Assembly: GCA_030068145.1 (NCBI GenBank)
Contig: JAPJBO010000039.1
Coordinates: forward strand, 434,001-498,000
DNA length: 64,000 nucleotides
Source: Diplonema papillatum
Lineage: Eukaryota > Euglenozoa > Diplonemea > Diplonemida > Diplonemidae
Direction of reading: 5' to 3'
The notes under the pieces were generated by a model, which saw only the letters and a list, made by a program, of their open reading frames with translations, had not been told where the DNA came from and ran no database searches. Of this stretch, positions 17,566-29,700 are shown piece after piece (the first letter of the stretch is position 1; each line of letters begins with the position of its first letter). A program made the position numbers and the translations under genes.

Positions 17566-20500
17566 CTACTCGCGCGGGATGGTGGAGCGGACCTTCTGAT
17601 AGTTCTTGAGGTAGGAAACGAGCAGGTTGTTCATGTACACAAGGTCGACCTGTGTTGTGCGGTATGGTCCAGAGTGCGCCACCGGGCAACATTCAATGGC
17701 GACCTGGGGGTCGAAGTGAGAAGGTGCAGCAGGGGGGAAAATCTTAGTTTAATGTTTAGGCAGCGCACTGCCTCTCATGCATGGTTGATGGGGGGGGGGT
17801 GGGCGCGGGTCAGTCGGACCCAAGGCAAAGGGCGCTCCGCAGGTTTGAGCAGTGAAGGCTTTTCGAATCGGTAAAACTGCTGAGTACGAACGCGGGTTGC
17901 CTTGCGGTTTGCAACAGAGCTCCTTGTGTATCCTGCTAGGAGCGCACGCAGGCGCGCGGGCCCTTCAGCGCTTTGCGACAGGAATCAATCCAGGAACGGC
18001 GGACCTTCGTCTTTGTGCGCATTAGCGGCGATGTGTATGCCTGCCTACTCAAATGCGTTTTGCGGGCCTTAGACTGAAACATTTCAGACACAAAAAAACA
18101 AAGGCAAACCGTTCCGCACTGCTCTCTGACGGAGTGCATGGAAAGCATCGGGACGCCAATGTCCAGCGCCTCGATTCCAGTAAGCGTCGAGGTGATGGGT
18201 CCGATCGTGCTGCCGCAGGGCGAGTCTGACAGGAGTTGGTTGCTTTTTTTCGAGACTGGAGGTCCTATGAACATGCAATGTGAATAGCCTCTATTCGAGC
18301 CAACCCCACTTTTCTCCAGGAAAAAAGTGTATTGTTTTTGGACTGCATTATAGTGCGGAGCTAGGTTTTTCCTCCCCTGCCGATATGCGTACGGGTGGCA
18401 GAGTGGTTGGGCGAAGGCCTTCGGGCATGGCGGCCCGGGTTCGAACCCCGCCCGTGACATTTTTCCGGTCGGGGATTGTTTTCGAGGTTTGTTGGGTTCC
18501 AGGGTATAATGTGCCCGAAATTTGCGTTTTTTGCGGAGTTTCTCAGTATCTCGCGGTATTTGGGTCACCCCGTCGCCCCGGGAGAGGGCCGGCGGGGGGG
18601 GGACGGGCGGGAAAAGGCTGCCGCAAGGGTGCGGCGGGGCCTCCCGGGTACGAGCGCCAAACTTTACCCGTGCTCGGTGGGTCCGAGGGGTGTCCCCCCC
18701 GGGTACCAGCGCCAAACCTTTCCCGTACTCGGTGGGTCGGGGGGGTCCGGGGGGGGTGTCCCCCCCCGGGCACGAGCACCGACCTTGGCTTCACCCGGAC
18801 TCTACCACCCTGGTCGAACTTCGCTTCGTGCCCGAACTTTTTTTAGTACCAGCGCAGCCTGAGTGCTCAGCTACTGTCAGCACCAGAACTTAGCAACGCC
18901 CGAACTTAGCTTCACCAGAACTAAGCATTGCCCGAACTTAGCTTCGCCCGAACTTTACTGTTCCCCGAACTTTACTGCTGTCTCCAGTCTCGCCACGCGC
19001 CGGCCTTAGCCGAGCGCACGTACTTATTTTCGACTGAGGAAACGTGCGCAATATCCCGGGGCATATCGGATCATCCGCATCGGTGCATCAGGGCGCCCAC
19101 ACAGGGAGACGAGCATGTCGGCATGCTGAGTGTGAATAACGGGAGGGGAGTGGGGAGTGGCGAACAGGTGTGCACAGCTTGCAAGGAGAGTTCGGCGACA
19201 ACAGTTCGTGCTGCACCCTTTCAAGCAGCAGCATCATAGCTCCTCGCTTGGGGACCTGATTCACTCAAGAGCAAGGGGTGAAGAAACCGAGCACAAACCA
19301 GAGTAAACACAGCACCTGGGCAATACGCGATCGAACTTCGCTGCCAGGGAAAAGAAGACAAGACGAAAACTCCCTACTCCTACTACGGTATCGAGTGCTG
19401 GATATGACACATAAAGTTTGATTTCGTGGATCATGCACAGGGCAGGTGGTTGCTTAGCACACATGCAAGTGACCCACGGAAAATGGAAAAAAGGCGCATG
19501 GATAACTTGTGTCATTCACAGCCACTATGAGAATATGCTCACTCAGGCACCCCAAAAAGGTTATCCATCTCTTATGAATGGGCTTACTATTGTTATCCAA
19601 CTGGGTCCAGAAAGCACCTTCCCCGCGTAGATTGTCAACCACACGTCGCCCCGTATACAAACTTCTCCAAACGAAGATAAGAAGCGCCCTGCTTATAGAG
19701 CTCCGAAGGCTGTTGGCCGCAAGAATCTCCCCGCGCAACCTGCACCCGGTAGTTGCAAAAAGGGGACTTGCTCAGCATACTACAGGGGAAATGGGCTGTC
19801 GATTCGATTCCGGAGTCGAAGATAAAATTGAGCGATACTTGTCCGTGAGATCCCTGGCCGTATTTGTGCCCCACGAAAGCAGAAGAGAAAGAGCACACAC
19901 CGTTGGCGACGCAAATCTCCTGCACCGGAACCTCGGCAAGCTCGGCGCACCGGCGGATGACGGCGCTGCCGACGCTGGTGGTGGCGTAGCGCTGGTTTGC
20001 GTTGAACTTCATCGCCGGGCCTTCGTGGAAGAGCGGCCGGTGCTGGGCCTGATGCTTCTCAGGGTAGTTGGGGTGAACGCCGTGGACACCGTCGACAGAC
20101 AGGACAAACGAGTTGACGATGGCCTCCTCCTGCGCAACGTTCGAACTCGAGAAGCACGAGCTGATGCGCCGCAGGATGTCGTTCGTGAACTTCGAAGCCG
20201 CGCCCACCGCGCTGTTCGACCCGACTTCTTCGTGGTCGTAGAACGCAAGCACGCTGGTCATCTCGTCGTCAGCGACATCTGCCGTTCTTGGAGTTTCTCA
20301 ACACTAGTATCCAGAGGGTGCGCTTCGTGCCGCTGTGGTCATTGAAAGCGACCCACAACGTCACAGAAATTAGATTCGAGAAAAATAGTCAGACGCCATA
20401 CAGGCTTGGAACGAGACAGCCACACTTTCGTGCCGTTAACAAGAAAGTGTGTTTGTGAGTATGCACGATCGTCGGGCTAATCTCCTCCCAAACACGCTGT

Positions 20501-21551
20501 CGACATTTTCTATCGAGTTGGCAGGCGGCTCAATTCAAAAGAAGAAGGCTCTTGAGATAGAGGTTGGTAGTTTCATGTTTTGACAGAACACCGATTATCG
20601 GTCAAAGTCGACACAAGCGCCGAAGTATTTCCGAAGATATTTTGATGTAAATCTGTTCTCGGCTATCAAAACTCTTTGAAACGGTAGCAGACCTGCCTTC
20701 GCCATTTCGTTGATGGCCACGAGGCCCGAGTAGCAGGATATAAGGTTGTCGATCCTGGCTGAGAAGATGAACTCGTCGTAGAGGCCACCGACGCAGGCTG
20801 GTTGAGTGTCGTACAGGTAAAGCTCGAAGTCGGTGAGGTTTGCGGGGGTCAGCTTGCGGTCGCCGCAGGCGGCGGCGATAGCGCGCAGCAGATCGCCGTG
20901 GTGCTTCTCCTTCGGCTTGTCCTTTTCCCCGTCCTTCTTCGGCTCCTCCGGGCTCATCAAGGTGGACATGATCTCCGAGCACAGCATCGGCTTCAGGTGC
21001 GTTTCCTTGTTGTACTTGAAGCCGTCAGTGCCGCGCTCAGTAAGGTGGATGGCAAGGTTAGGAATGCGCATGATCGGCTTTTTGAGGTCGACGAGGCACG
21101 AGCCGAGGGTTCCGGCATCGTTGTACAGCACGCGCCCGGCCAGCGAGATGTCACGGTCGAACCACGTGTGCCAGAGGCCGCCGCCGTAGGTCTGCACGCC
21201 GACTTGTTTGTAGCCCTGTCCCTTGTCGGCGGACTTCGGCTTGAGCAGGAAGCAAGGGCTGTCCGTGTGCGCGCCGATCACCTTGTACCCGGCGCGGCCT
21301 TGGTTCTTCGAGAACTTCCCTCCGACGATGAACGCGATGATCGAGCTCTGGTTCCTCGTGACGAAGTACTTGCCGTTGTCCGCGACGTTGTCCCACTTCT
21401 CGGTCTCCTTCAGCTGTGTAAACCCGTTGCTCAAAAGCTGCTTCTTGCACGTCTCCACCGCGTGGAACGGCGTCGGCGACGCATTCAGAAACTGGCAGCA
21501 CTCGGCTGCTATCTTCTGGCTGGTCTTGCGAAGGTCCGCGGTGAGCGCCAT
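17566..21551 (-). CDS. DNPEP: Aspartyl aminopeptidase (M18), four exons
   Basis: Exons 21551-20693, 20278-19901, 18255-18110 and 17649-17566 join in phases 1, 1 and 0 to give 488 aa, matching the M18 family length. Donors are GTCTGC, GTGTGTGC and GTTTGCC; acceptors end CGGCAG, CTCCAG and ACACAG. The enzyme removes N-terminal Asp/Glu from peptides, usually as a cytosolic dodecamer. All metal and catalytic positions are visible: AHTDSP (His), SARIDNL (Asp), DHEEVGS (Glu-Glu), SVDGVHGVHPNY (Asp) and SMHSVRE (His). An alternative start 12 bases upstream (MHRP) is only a few bases from a C-rich tract and TTAG. A Lys/Glu-rich insert (about residues 210-225) looks like a surface loop. Intron 2 (1.65 kb) carries a tRNA-like element and GC-rich tandem repeats. 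Confidence 0.93.
18391..18464 (+). ncRNA. tRNA-like Pol III element (pseudo-tRNA or SINE head)
   Basis: A Pol III A-box-like TGGCAGAGTGG (396-406 of this kilobase) and a perfect B-box GGTTCGAACCC are spaced as in tRNA genes. ACGGGTG (18391-18397) can pair with CGCCCGT (18449-18455) as an acceptor-like stem with one wobble, and TTTTT follows at 18460. The T arm is shifted by about three bases and no convincing anticodon arm forms, so a functional tRNA is unlikely. It lies antisense within intron 2 of the aminopeptidase gene. Confidence 0.45.
18640..18800 (+). repeat. GC-rich tandem repeat with G-runs
   Basis: Two and a half imperfect copies of an approximately 60-bp unit, each with ACGAGCGCCAAAC or ACCAGCGCCAAAC, a CTCGGTGGGTC block and a GGGGTGTCCCCCCCGGG block. 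The C- and G-runs can pair within a unit. It lies in aminopeptidase intron 2. Confidence 0.75.
18875..18975 (+). repeat. Short tandem repeat of CCCGAACTTAGCTTCG type
   Basis: Five to six imperfect 16-20 bp units such as CCCGAACTTAGCTTCG and CCCGAACTTTACTG, immediately after the GC-rich tandem block in the same intron. Confidence 0.75.
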
Positions 21552-21563
21552 TGGACGGTGCAT

Positions 21564-23713
21564 GTGCTAAGGGGGGGGGGGGCTCTCTGCTTTGTTTTCC
21601 TTTCTTCAAACTCTTTTGGAGGGGGGTTATGCGTGTTGCAGCTTGCCGACCCAGAGGCGCTTAAACTGCAAGAAGCACCTTTTTCGGCAAGACTGGTTGA
21701 AACCGATGGCCTTCTCTTCGGGTACCGGCATCACGACGCAAGTACTATGAAATGTTCGATCCCCACATCGCTGGAAGGCTGTTAGTGTGGGAATCTAGGG
21801 CATTTAGGAGCAGCATAAACCTGCTGCTGACTCGCGCCTCCTGTCAGTCATAGTGGTGTGTCTCAGTGTACGGATCCATTCCCGCGGGTCCGCGATTTGC
21901 CCTACTTTTGCACGGTGGCTGTGAACAGCGCCCACCACTCGATTCTTGGAAATTGCGCGAAAATGTGGCCACCTGAGGACGCGTTCTTGCACGATCTTAG
22001 TTAGCCGAGGGTCCAAGTCGGGTTAAGTCTGCCGCAGCAGGTTACACTTTGTCTCCTGCGGTATGTGGAACGGAAACAACAACAACGACCAGTATTTGTA
22101 GCCCAAGTGCAGCTAGCCCACAGCCGAGTGTCGGCGCTGCAAACATGGCGAGGGCAGGGGAAGTAGGAGTGGATCTTTCCCATCGCGGGTTAGAACTGAA
22201 TTATAACGGAGTGTCGGCGTGTGTAAAGCCATGTTCGCCAGGATGCGCCGATGTGTCCGCTACACGTGTAAGACCTGCGGCCAGCAACTCAATTTCTTCA
22301 CCGAAATGTCGGAGATACAACGGCCATGTCGCAGGAGATGTGACGCCTGGGCGATAGGGTCAGTCTGCGAACAGTTCTGCATGTCACACAGCCGTTGTAT
22401 TCCACACACGTCGAGCCGAAGAACTGAACAACAACCCGTCGTTTGTTCAACCTTCGCCACAGTTGTATGCGAGTCTAGGTTTCTGCCTTTCGCTAAAACG
22501 GTTGCAGATTGCTCGGTCTTCTGGTGTCGCTTTCCTCTTGACGAATGCTCTCAGCATGACGGCAGCTTTGCTCGGGGCAAAAATGTGCTGGAGGTGCGAT
22601 GCCTGGGCCAATGGCAAGACTCCAGCTGCACGACGAAGGGGCGAGATCAGTCGCGGCGCCGACGGTAGAGGTCACGCGGGGGCGATGTCGGTTGTCATCA
22701 TCTCGCGGAACAACGCAGTCTTCCAGCCGGCGCATGCACGCCGCCACGGCATGTATAAGAGGCGTCCGAAGCACGTGTTCTGTGTTCGCGATGAAAGCTT
22801 AGACGATCCGGGTAGTCCAGACAACATAACCCCCAGTGAACAACTTTTACCACACATCGATTGCAGGGACGTTTCGCCCTCTTACACATAATATCATCAC
22901 TGCACGCGATGTCAGTCTTGTCAGCACGAATGATCTGGATTCCGGTCCCGGATGCACGCGACGGAGAGACGGCAATCTGGAAAAAGGGCAACCCACGTTC
23001 TTCTCACAACTGGGGGGTGCAAGTCCCTCCGCCGATTTTTTAGCGTTATTTGTGGATTAGAAGGTCGGTATTTTAAAGTCTCCGGTTGACCGTAGAGGCT
23101 TGGGTATGGCGGGGGGTTGAGAAAAGTAAAAGAGTGCGACTCGTTTCGGGTGTTGTGTCACTCCGTTGTGAAACCTTGTGAAGTCCCCTAACGCGTTTAG
23201 AGGGTGCTTGGGTTTGGGTAGGGTGTGGTCGTTCTGCTGCGGCGTGAAAAGCCAGGAAGTTTCGACGCTAATCTTCGACTCTTGATTAAGTTCACCGGGT
23301 TGCGTGCTCGTCAGGAAGATCCCGGTGCCTGGCTTTTCTTCTGGGTGGTTTCGTGTTGATCGGCGGCTGTGTGTTACGAGGCACGGATTAGGGGATGAAA
23401 AAAGGAAAAAGAAATGGGGGAGAAAAAGAAGGGGGGGAGAGGGGGAGAGGGGAAGTTGGGGTTTTGAGGGTTGTCCTCGGGGTACGGGGGGGGGGTGGTT
23501 GGAGGGTTTGAGTGACAGAGGTTACGCTTGCGCTGTTCGCATGAAGGCTCGTTGGCTCGAAGAAGTGGAAGTAGCGTTGGTTATTGTTCGATGTTATTCT
23601 TACAGTCGTAAGATGTGATAAAAAAATTTATTTTAAAAAAACCTCATTTGACTGTTTGTTGTCCTCCACAGTCGGGGTTCTCTAGCTGCACGAGGCAGCC
23701 GTGGATGATGAAA
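21564..23713. other. Intergenic spacer before the retroelement
   Basis: No supported gene. It includes a family B core near 23055-23100 (GGTATTTTAAAGTCTCCGG), a purine-rich G-tract region at about 23400-23515 and an A/T-rich block at 23616-23650 that may mark the 3' edge of the retroelement. ORFs in 22000-23000 do not resemble any family I know. Confidence 0.5.
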
Positions 23714-26700
23714 TTAAGTTCCTCGCTTACTTTGCTTATTCTTTTTCGTAGCCTTGAGCGTGTGCGATACCGCTGGGTTTCTCTTGCATTTTGAGATATG
23801 GTGGCGTAGACTTTTGAAGCGCGCTTTCCCTGCGGTCCGTCCGTCGTTGTTGCAGTATGGGCATTTGCGTTTTCCGAGGGCTTTCTGTGCCGCCTTTCGT
23901 ACTGGGCTTGTTGCTAGAGTCATCTCTTTGCAGTGAAGCATGTGTGTACGGAGGCCTTTGGCGCCTTTGAACTTGTTGCCTGCGTCCGTGGTAGTTGCTT
24001 TGCAGGCTGGGCATGCCCAAATCAGCGTTCCTTCATGCTGTGTTGTTTCTTCGGATGAGGTCTCGTCGTCTGAGGTAGGGGTGTCCCCTCGCAATTCTTC
24101 GAGCAGTTCGAGTGTTTGTGTAGGGTCTGTGTCGGTGGTGTCTTCTTTCGTGTACAGGAACATGTACGTGGCGTTGTCTGTGTACGTAGGTTCCCGGGAG
24201 TGTGAGGTGGTTTCGTTGTTGTAATGTGTCCAGTTTTGGTCTGTGAAAGGGGTGCGGTTACGTTTGTGGATGGTGTAGTGGCCGGCGTTCTCTCTTCCTG
24301 TGTGTGTTATAACGGCTTGGAGTTCGTATTTGTGTTCGTGGTCCGGAATGTTGAGGGTGGGATCAGCTGCCACCGGGGTTCGATTTTCGTTTGCGAACTC
24401 GTTCCGTCTAAGACACAGTAGTAATGTGTCTTGTGCTGCTCGGATACTGGTTTGCGTTTCTGCTGTCTTTGTCTTTTTGCACTTGTCACATCTGTAATCT
24501 TTGGGGGTGCTTTTCTTGCAGAAACTGTCCAGACATCCTTGAGCGGTGCTGGCCTGTATTGCGAGGATTGTCATGCTGTAGGGTTGATCTTCTGTTTTGA
24601 TGTAGCCGCAGTTGTTGCAATGGATTGTTGTCGTCTGTAGGTGTAATAATTCGTTGAAGGCGTCGCTGCAGTTTGGTTGGCACGTGCGGTGTTCTTCGTT
24701 TTCGTTCGCTATCGCAGCGAGTAGTTGAAGTAAGGCTTCTTCTAGGTCGTGTTGTTCTCCGTCGCCGAGGTGTGTGTCCATGTGCTCGAAGAGCCTTTGG
24801 ACGACGTTTTGGGTTTTCCTGCCGCTTATCCATTCGTTCACGTCTTGTGTGCATGGGCCTGTTTGGTGTTGTGGACAGTCGTTGTACTTGCGTATTTGAT
24901 TTGACAAGTGTGTCGCTGCTATGAGGTTTAGCGACGCTTGCAGGAAGCAAGAGTTTCTTGTCGTGTATTTGTGAAGTTGCTGTGGGTGTTTCCGCTTCGT
25001 TTTGGCTGCTACTGCTGCGGCGATGGTGATGGTTGCAACGAGGCTGGCTACTCGTTCCGTGACGGTTAATTCGGGTGTGGGTTGTGATGGAGAGTCAACG
25101 GAGGATGGTGATTCGCTCGGTAAGTGGGCCGGGAAGAAGTTGGTTGGCCTGTGTTTGCCGGCGAACTCCGGTTCGTTGATGCGTGGTTGGCGTTTTTTGT
25201 GCCGGGCTACGCAGAATCCAAGGAACGGCTTGAGCTGGCTGTGGAGTCGTGGCAGGTTGCCGAATTCCTCTGTGAGCCATGCGTTCCAGGGTGCGTATAG
25301 TACCCGTGGGTTGTGACCTCTGTCGATCATGGCATATACGCTCCTCTGTATTTCTACACGCAGGTCTTGTAGGTGGTTCGTTTGTCGGATTGCTCGTATC
25401 AGCGAGCCCTTGAAAATCCCGCTCGCTTGCGCCTTGGGAGCCGTTGTTAAATGGTGGGTATAGCGGGTCCCGTAGTTTTTCGGTTGTATTGTGAGGCGGA
25501 TGTGCGGTGCGTGGGGAGGATCCGGACGTTCGACGCGTATCCGGACTCCGAGAAATACTACGTCGTCGTGTGCTGTAGTTGTGTTTTTGTACCGCATGTT
25601 GTAAAGGTGCTGCGGTGGTGGTGTGGTCCCGAAGTTGAGGAAGTCGTCGATGAAGCGGTAGGTGTGTGCGTGTGCCTTCGCTTCTTCGATCTTTCCTTCA
25701 TCTACGAGGCTGTCTACGTATGCTTTCTCGATCCGATAGCAGAAAAGGTTTGCTATATCCGAGCTAGCATTACCGCCCATAGGTATGCCGTCGGTCTGCC
25801 TGAGTACTTGATCGCCTTGTGCTATGTAGCTGTTACCGATAATGATTGCAAGTAGTTCTTTGACTGCTTCTCTGGAGTATGCGCGCTTCGTGTCGTTCGT
25901 CTGCCGACTGAAGGTGAAGGTTTTCTTGCCTTTCTGTTTCGCTCCACGTGTTAGGTTAGGGTTGCCGTTCTGTTCTTCGAATTCGAAAGCTTCTTCGATC
26001 GCTTCGCATACTTCTTCCACTATCTTGTCCTGAGGTAGCCTTGTGTACATGTCCTCGAAGTCGTGTGTAGTTGGGATTTTGTATCGGAGGCGGGTGAGGT
26101 TCTGCTTTATGTGCAGGGTGATGTCGTCTGGTCCTTCTGTAAACCATACACGTTTGATTCCTGTACGGCGGAAGTTGAGTTCGTCTTTTCGTTTGAGGGC
26201 TTTCATCACGCTTTTCAATAGGCCTGATAGTTCGAGGTGGGCATTTGTGAGGGTTGCTTTGGGTGCCTCGCGTTTTGTGTTGCGGTGCTTTTTGTTTTTT
26301 TCTGCGGCGACACCGGCTATCCAACGGAAAGATGGTTCTGCTTTGTGTAATTTTATGGAGCCGTAGAGGTGTGGTAGTCCCTTGTGGAACGGTAGGTCGA
26401 GCTCTGCCATTATACGTTTGTGGTTGCTCTCTACTTCTGTTTTTGTGATCGTTTGTTTCTCGTATGTTTCGTTTGCGTCGAGTTGTTGTCGTAGCGCGTG
26501 TGTGTATTGGGCTTTGCAACAGTATCCAAAATCGTGCGTTGTTTTGTCTACTGGTAAGATGACCAGGTGTTGTTTAATGACAGCTAGTTCGGCTGTGGCC
26601 TTTGTATTCAATTTCTCGTCGTCTGAAGGTGGTAGAGCCGCCATTCTTCGTGATATTTCGGCTTTGAGCTCCGTTTCGAATGAGGTTGTGTCACTGCCTG

Positions 26701-29700
26701 CGGGGTAGTATGTCTGTACGTACTCCTCTATTGCCTCGTGTAGCGTTTCGGTCAGAGCGTGGTGGCTCTGGTAGCATCTGTACTTTCTGCCTCTGCTGAC
26801 GATTTCCGAAAGCCCGTTTTCTTTCGTAATTGCTGAGAGGAAGCCTATGGCGTGGCCGTTGATCGTTTTTCCGGAGTTGTATCTGTGACATGCGCAGTGC
26901 TCTGGTTTAGGGAGTGGTATGTCAGGCAGTTCCTTGCTGATCTGTGTTACGTTTTGTAGCCTAAGATAGAGTGGGGGGTTCAGTCGGAAAGAGATTTTGG
27001 TGCGCTGTAGTATCTCTTCTTTTGGGCAAGCGCGTTTAATCGCCGGTTGTTGTAGGATGTCGTGTAAACGTAGCGAGTTGATGTGTTCACTGCCGTGTGT
27101 GATTATGAGCCTTGCTGGTGCTCCGTCGTCTTTTATTACTTTGTTGAGTGTTATCTCCCCGAGTCGATCTTTTAGGCTTTTTTCGAGTGCTGTGACGGTA
27201 GGTGGCAAATTGGTGCGAGGTGCGTGTGCGATTAGCCAGTTAAGAAGCCGCTTGATCCGTGTGCGTCCCATAAGGTCGAAGTTGTAGCCGGTGAGGTCTT
27301 TGTCGCTGAGGTTTACCAGGTGGTGTAGTTGGCTCCTGATTGAGAATGCTCGTGCTTCGGTAGTGAGGTTGATCCGCAGTTTTCCGTCTTCCAACCATGC
27401 CCACTTTTCGACTTTTGGTGCGTTTTTCGTTCGTTCGTGGCGTTGATTGGAACGTTTTCTGCTTTTCCTGGGGCGTGTAGTGGCGTTTCTGATATGTCGT
27501 TGGACGTTGTATGTGGGTTGGAAGTGTGAAATCCACCAGTTCTCTCTCGGAAGTGCCTGTCTCCGGAATTCGTCGTTTGTGGCGTGCTCGTTGATTGGAA
27601 CTTTCTCGAGCGGTATCGCGTAGAGGGGAAAGTCCCGTTTCAGAAGAGCTTTGGCGATGGGTGTGTTGTTGCGGCGTTGATACCAGTGGGATTTCAGACG
27701 ATCCTCAGCGGTACCTTTGGTTTGCCCGACGTATTTGACGTTTCCGCGTTCGTCTATAAGGGCGTAGACTACTCCTTGGTCGGAGTGTGCTGGTTTGTCG
27801 GTCTGCTGGTTCTTCCATCCCTTGTGTAGCTGCTTGTGTTGTTTGGTGAAGAACACGACCTGCGCTTCTCGTCGTTTGGTGTCATACGCGGCCCAGAACT
27901 GTTTCCCGTAATTGTATTTCGCTTTAGTGCGAAAGCATGTGAGGAACGGGTTTCGCTTAAATTCTGGACGGTCTGCTTCTTTTGGGTCGATGGCGTTCTG
28001 TTTGAGCTTGTACTTCAAGTGTGTGTCGTTGAGGTGGGTGACTGGTCGGGGGTTCTCTTGTGTTGGTGTGCTGTGTTGTGTGGTCCGTACGTCTTGTGGT
28101 GGTTTGAATGTGAGGTTTTGGTGTAGTTTGTTCGGTTGTGATGTATAAGGTTGGTGTGAAGGGAGTACGAGTGTATTCAGCGTTGGTGGTGGATGTCGGA
28201 GACCGTATTGTGTGGGTGGGAGTAGGAATGCCGTAGTGGGTCGTGTGTTAGTTAGTTTCGGAGGTGTGTGGAGGGTTGGGGGAGGTATAGTTCGGAGTGT
28301 GATGGTCGGCACTGCTGGAGGGAGTGCGGATTGTTGTGGGTAGCGTCGATGAATGTCGGGTGTTGGGTAGTCGATGTGTGGTTGGTGTCGTGGCTTGTAC
28401 GTTTCGTTGAGGATGGAGGTGGGACGTCTCATCGTGGCAGGGGTGGGAGACCCGTAGTACGGCATGTGTGGCCGTGGGATGTTTGGGATGCGTTCGGTGT
28501 ATGAGACGTCGTGTTGGAAGTCGGCTGGGAAGTTACTACTTGTGGGGGTGGGCGCTACGTACGTTTCGTATGTTTCAACGATGCCCGGTGCTGCGTGCTG
28601 CGCTGAGTGCGGGTGTGTGATTTCGAAGTTGGGAGTAAAAGGTCGTGGGGAGTAATTGTCTTGTGAGTTGAGCAGTGGGGGTTGATCTGTGCAAGGCGAT
28701 ATGCTGATGACCCTTTGACAGGCGTGCGGTACGTGCGGTTGTAGTTTATATGTTTTGTCGGTACCTGGAGTTAAATGCCGCGTCCTGCTGGGGGGTGTGG
28801 TTTTGTGGTTTGGGACGTAGGGGTGTGGGTGGTAAGTGTCGTAAGAGCTGTGGGATGAGGTCTGGTCTAAGTTGGGTGAAATGCTGGTGTCTTGTGCGTG
28901 GAAGGGTGGTAAGTACGGTCGCGGTTTGTAAGTTCTTTCGGAGTTCGTGAAAGAGTGTTGGTCCGAGTGGGCGTAGTTTGAAACATATGGTTGTGGGAAG
29001 TATGTGTCGCAGGAGCTTGTGGTTGAGGGTTGCTTCGTGTAGGGTGAGATGCGGATGGTTTCTGCGCTGCTAGTTGGTAGATATGGTTGTGGTTCGTATG
29101 CTCTGTCGGTGTTCGTAGACATGTGTCGGGCTGTGCGTGCGGGTGCAGTCTTGCGGTTTGGAAGATATGGTCGTGGGAGGTACGTGTCGCTGGAGTTGAT
29201 GCTTGAACGTTGGACCGTGTCGGGTGAGATGCTGATGGCTTGTGCGCGGTTAGTTGGTAGTGGTTGTGGTTCGTATGTTCTGTCGGTGTTCGTTGACGAT
29301 TGTCGGGTCGTGCGCACGGGTGTAGTCTCGTGGTTTGAAAGGTATGGCCGTGGGAGGTACGTGTCACTGGAGTTGGTGCTTGAACGTTTGTCCGTGTTGG
29401 GTGAAATGCTGATGGCTTGTGTGCGGCTAGTTAGTAGGTATGGTTGTGGTTCGTATGTCCTGTCGGTGTTCGTAGACGAGTGTCGGGTCGTGTGCGCGGG
29501 AGAAGTCTCGTGGTTTGAAGAATATGGTCGTTGGAGGTACGTGTCGTTGGAGTTTATGCTTGAACGTCGGTTCGTGTTGGGTGAGATGTTAATGAGGTTA
29601 GGTGGTTGGTACGGTTGTGGTTCGTATGTTTCGTCGGTGCTCGTCGAGACGTGTGGCGTGACGAGAGCAGGTGTAGTTACGTATCTTGGTATGTAAGGTT

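Noticed and set aside
19578..20345. 255-codon plus-strand ORF
   Set aside because: Antisense to aminopeptidase exon 2 and its introns.
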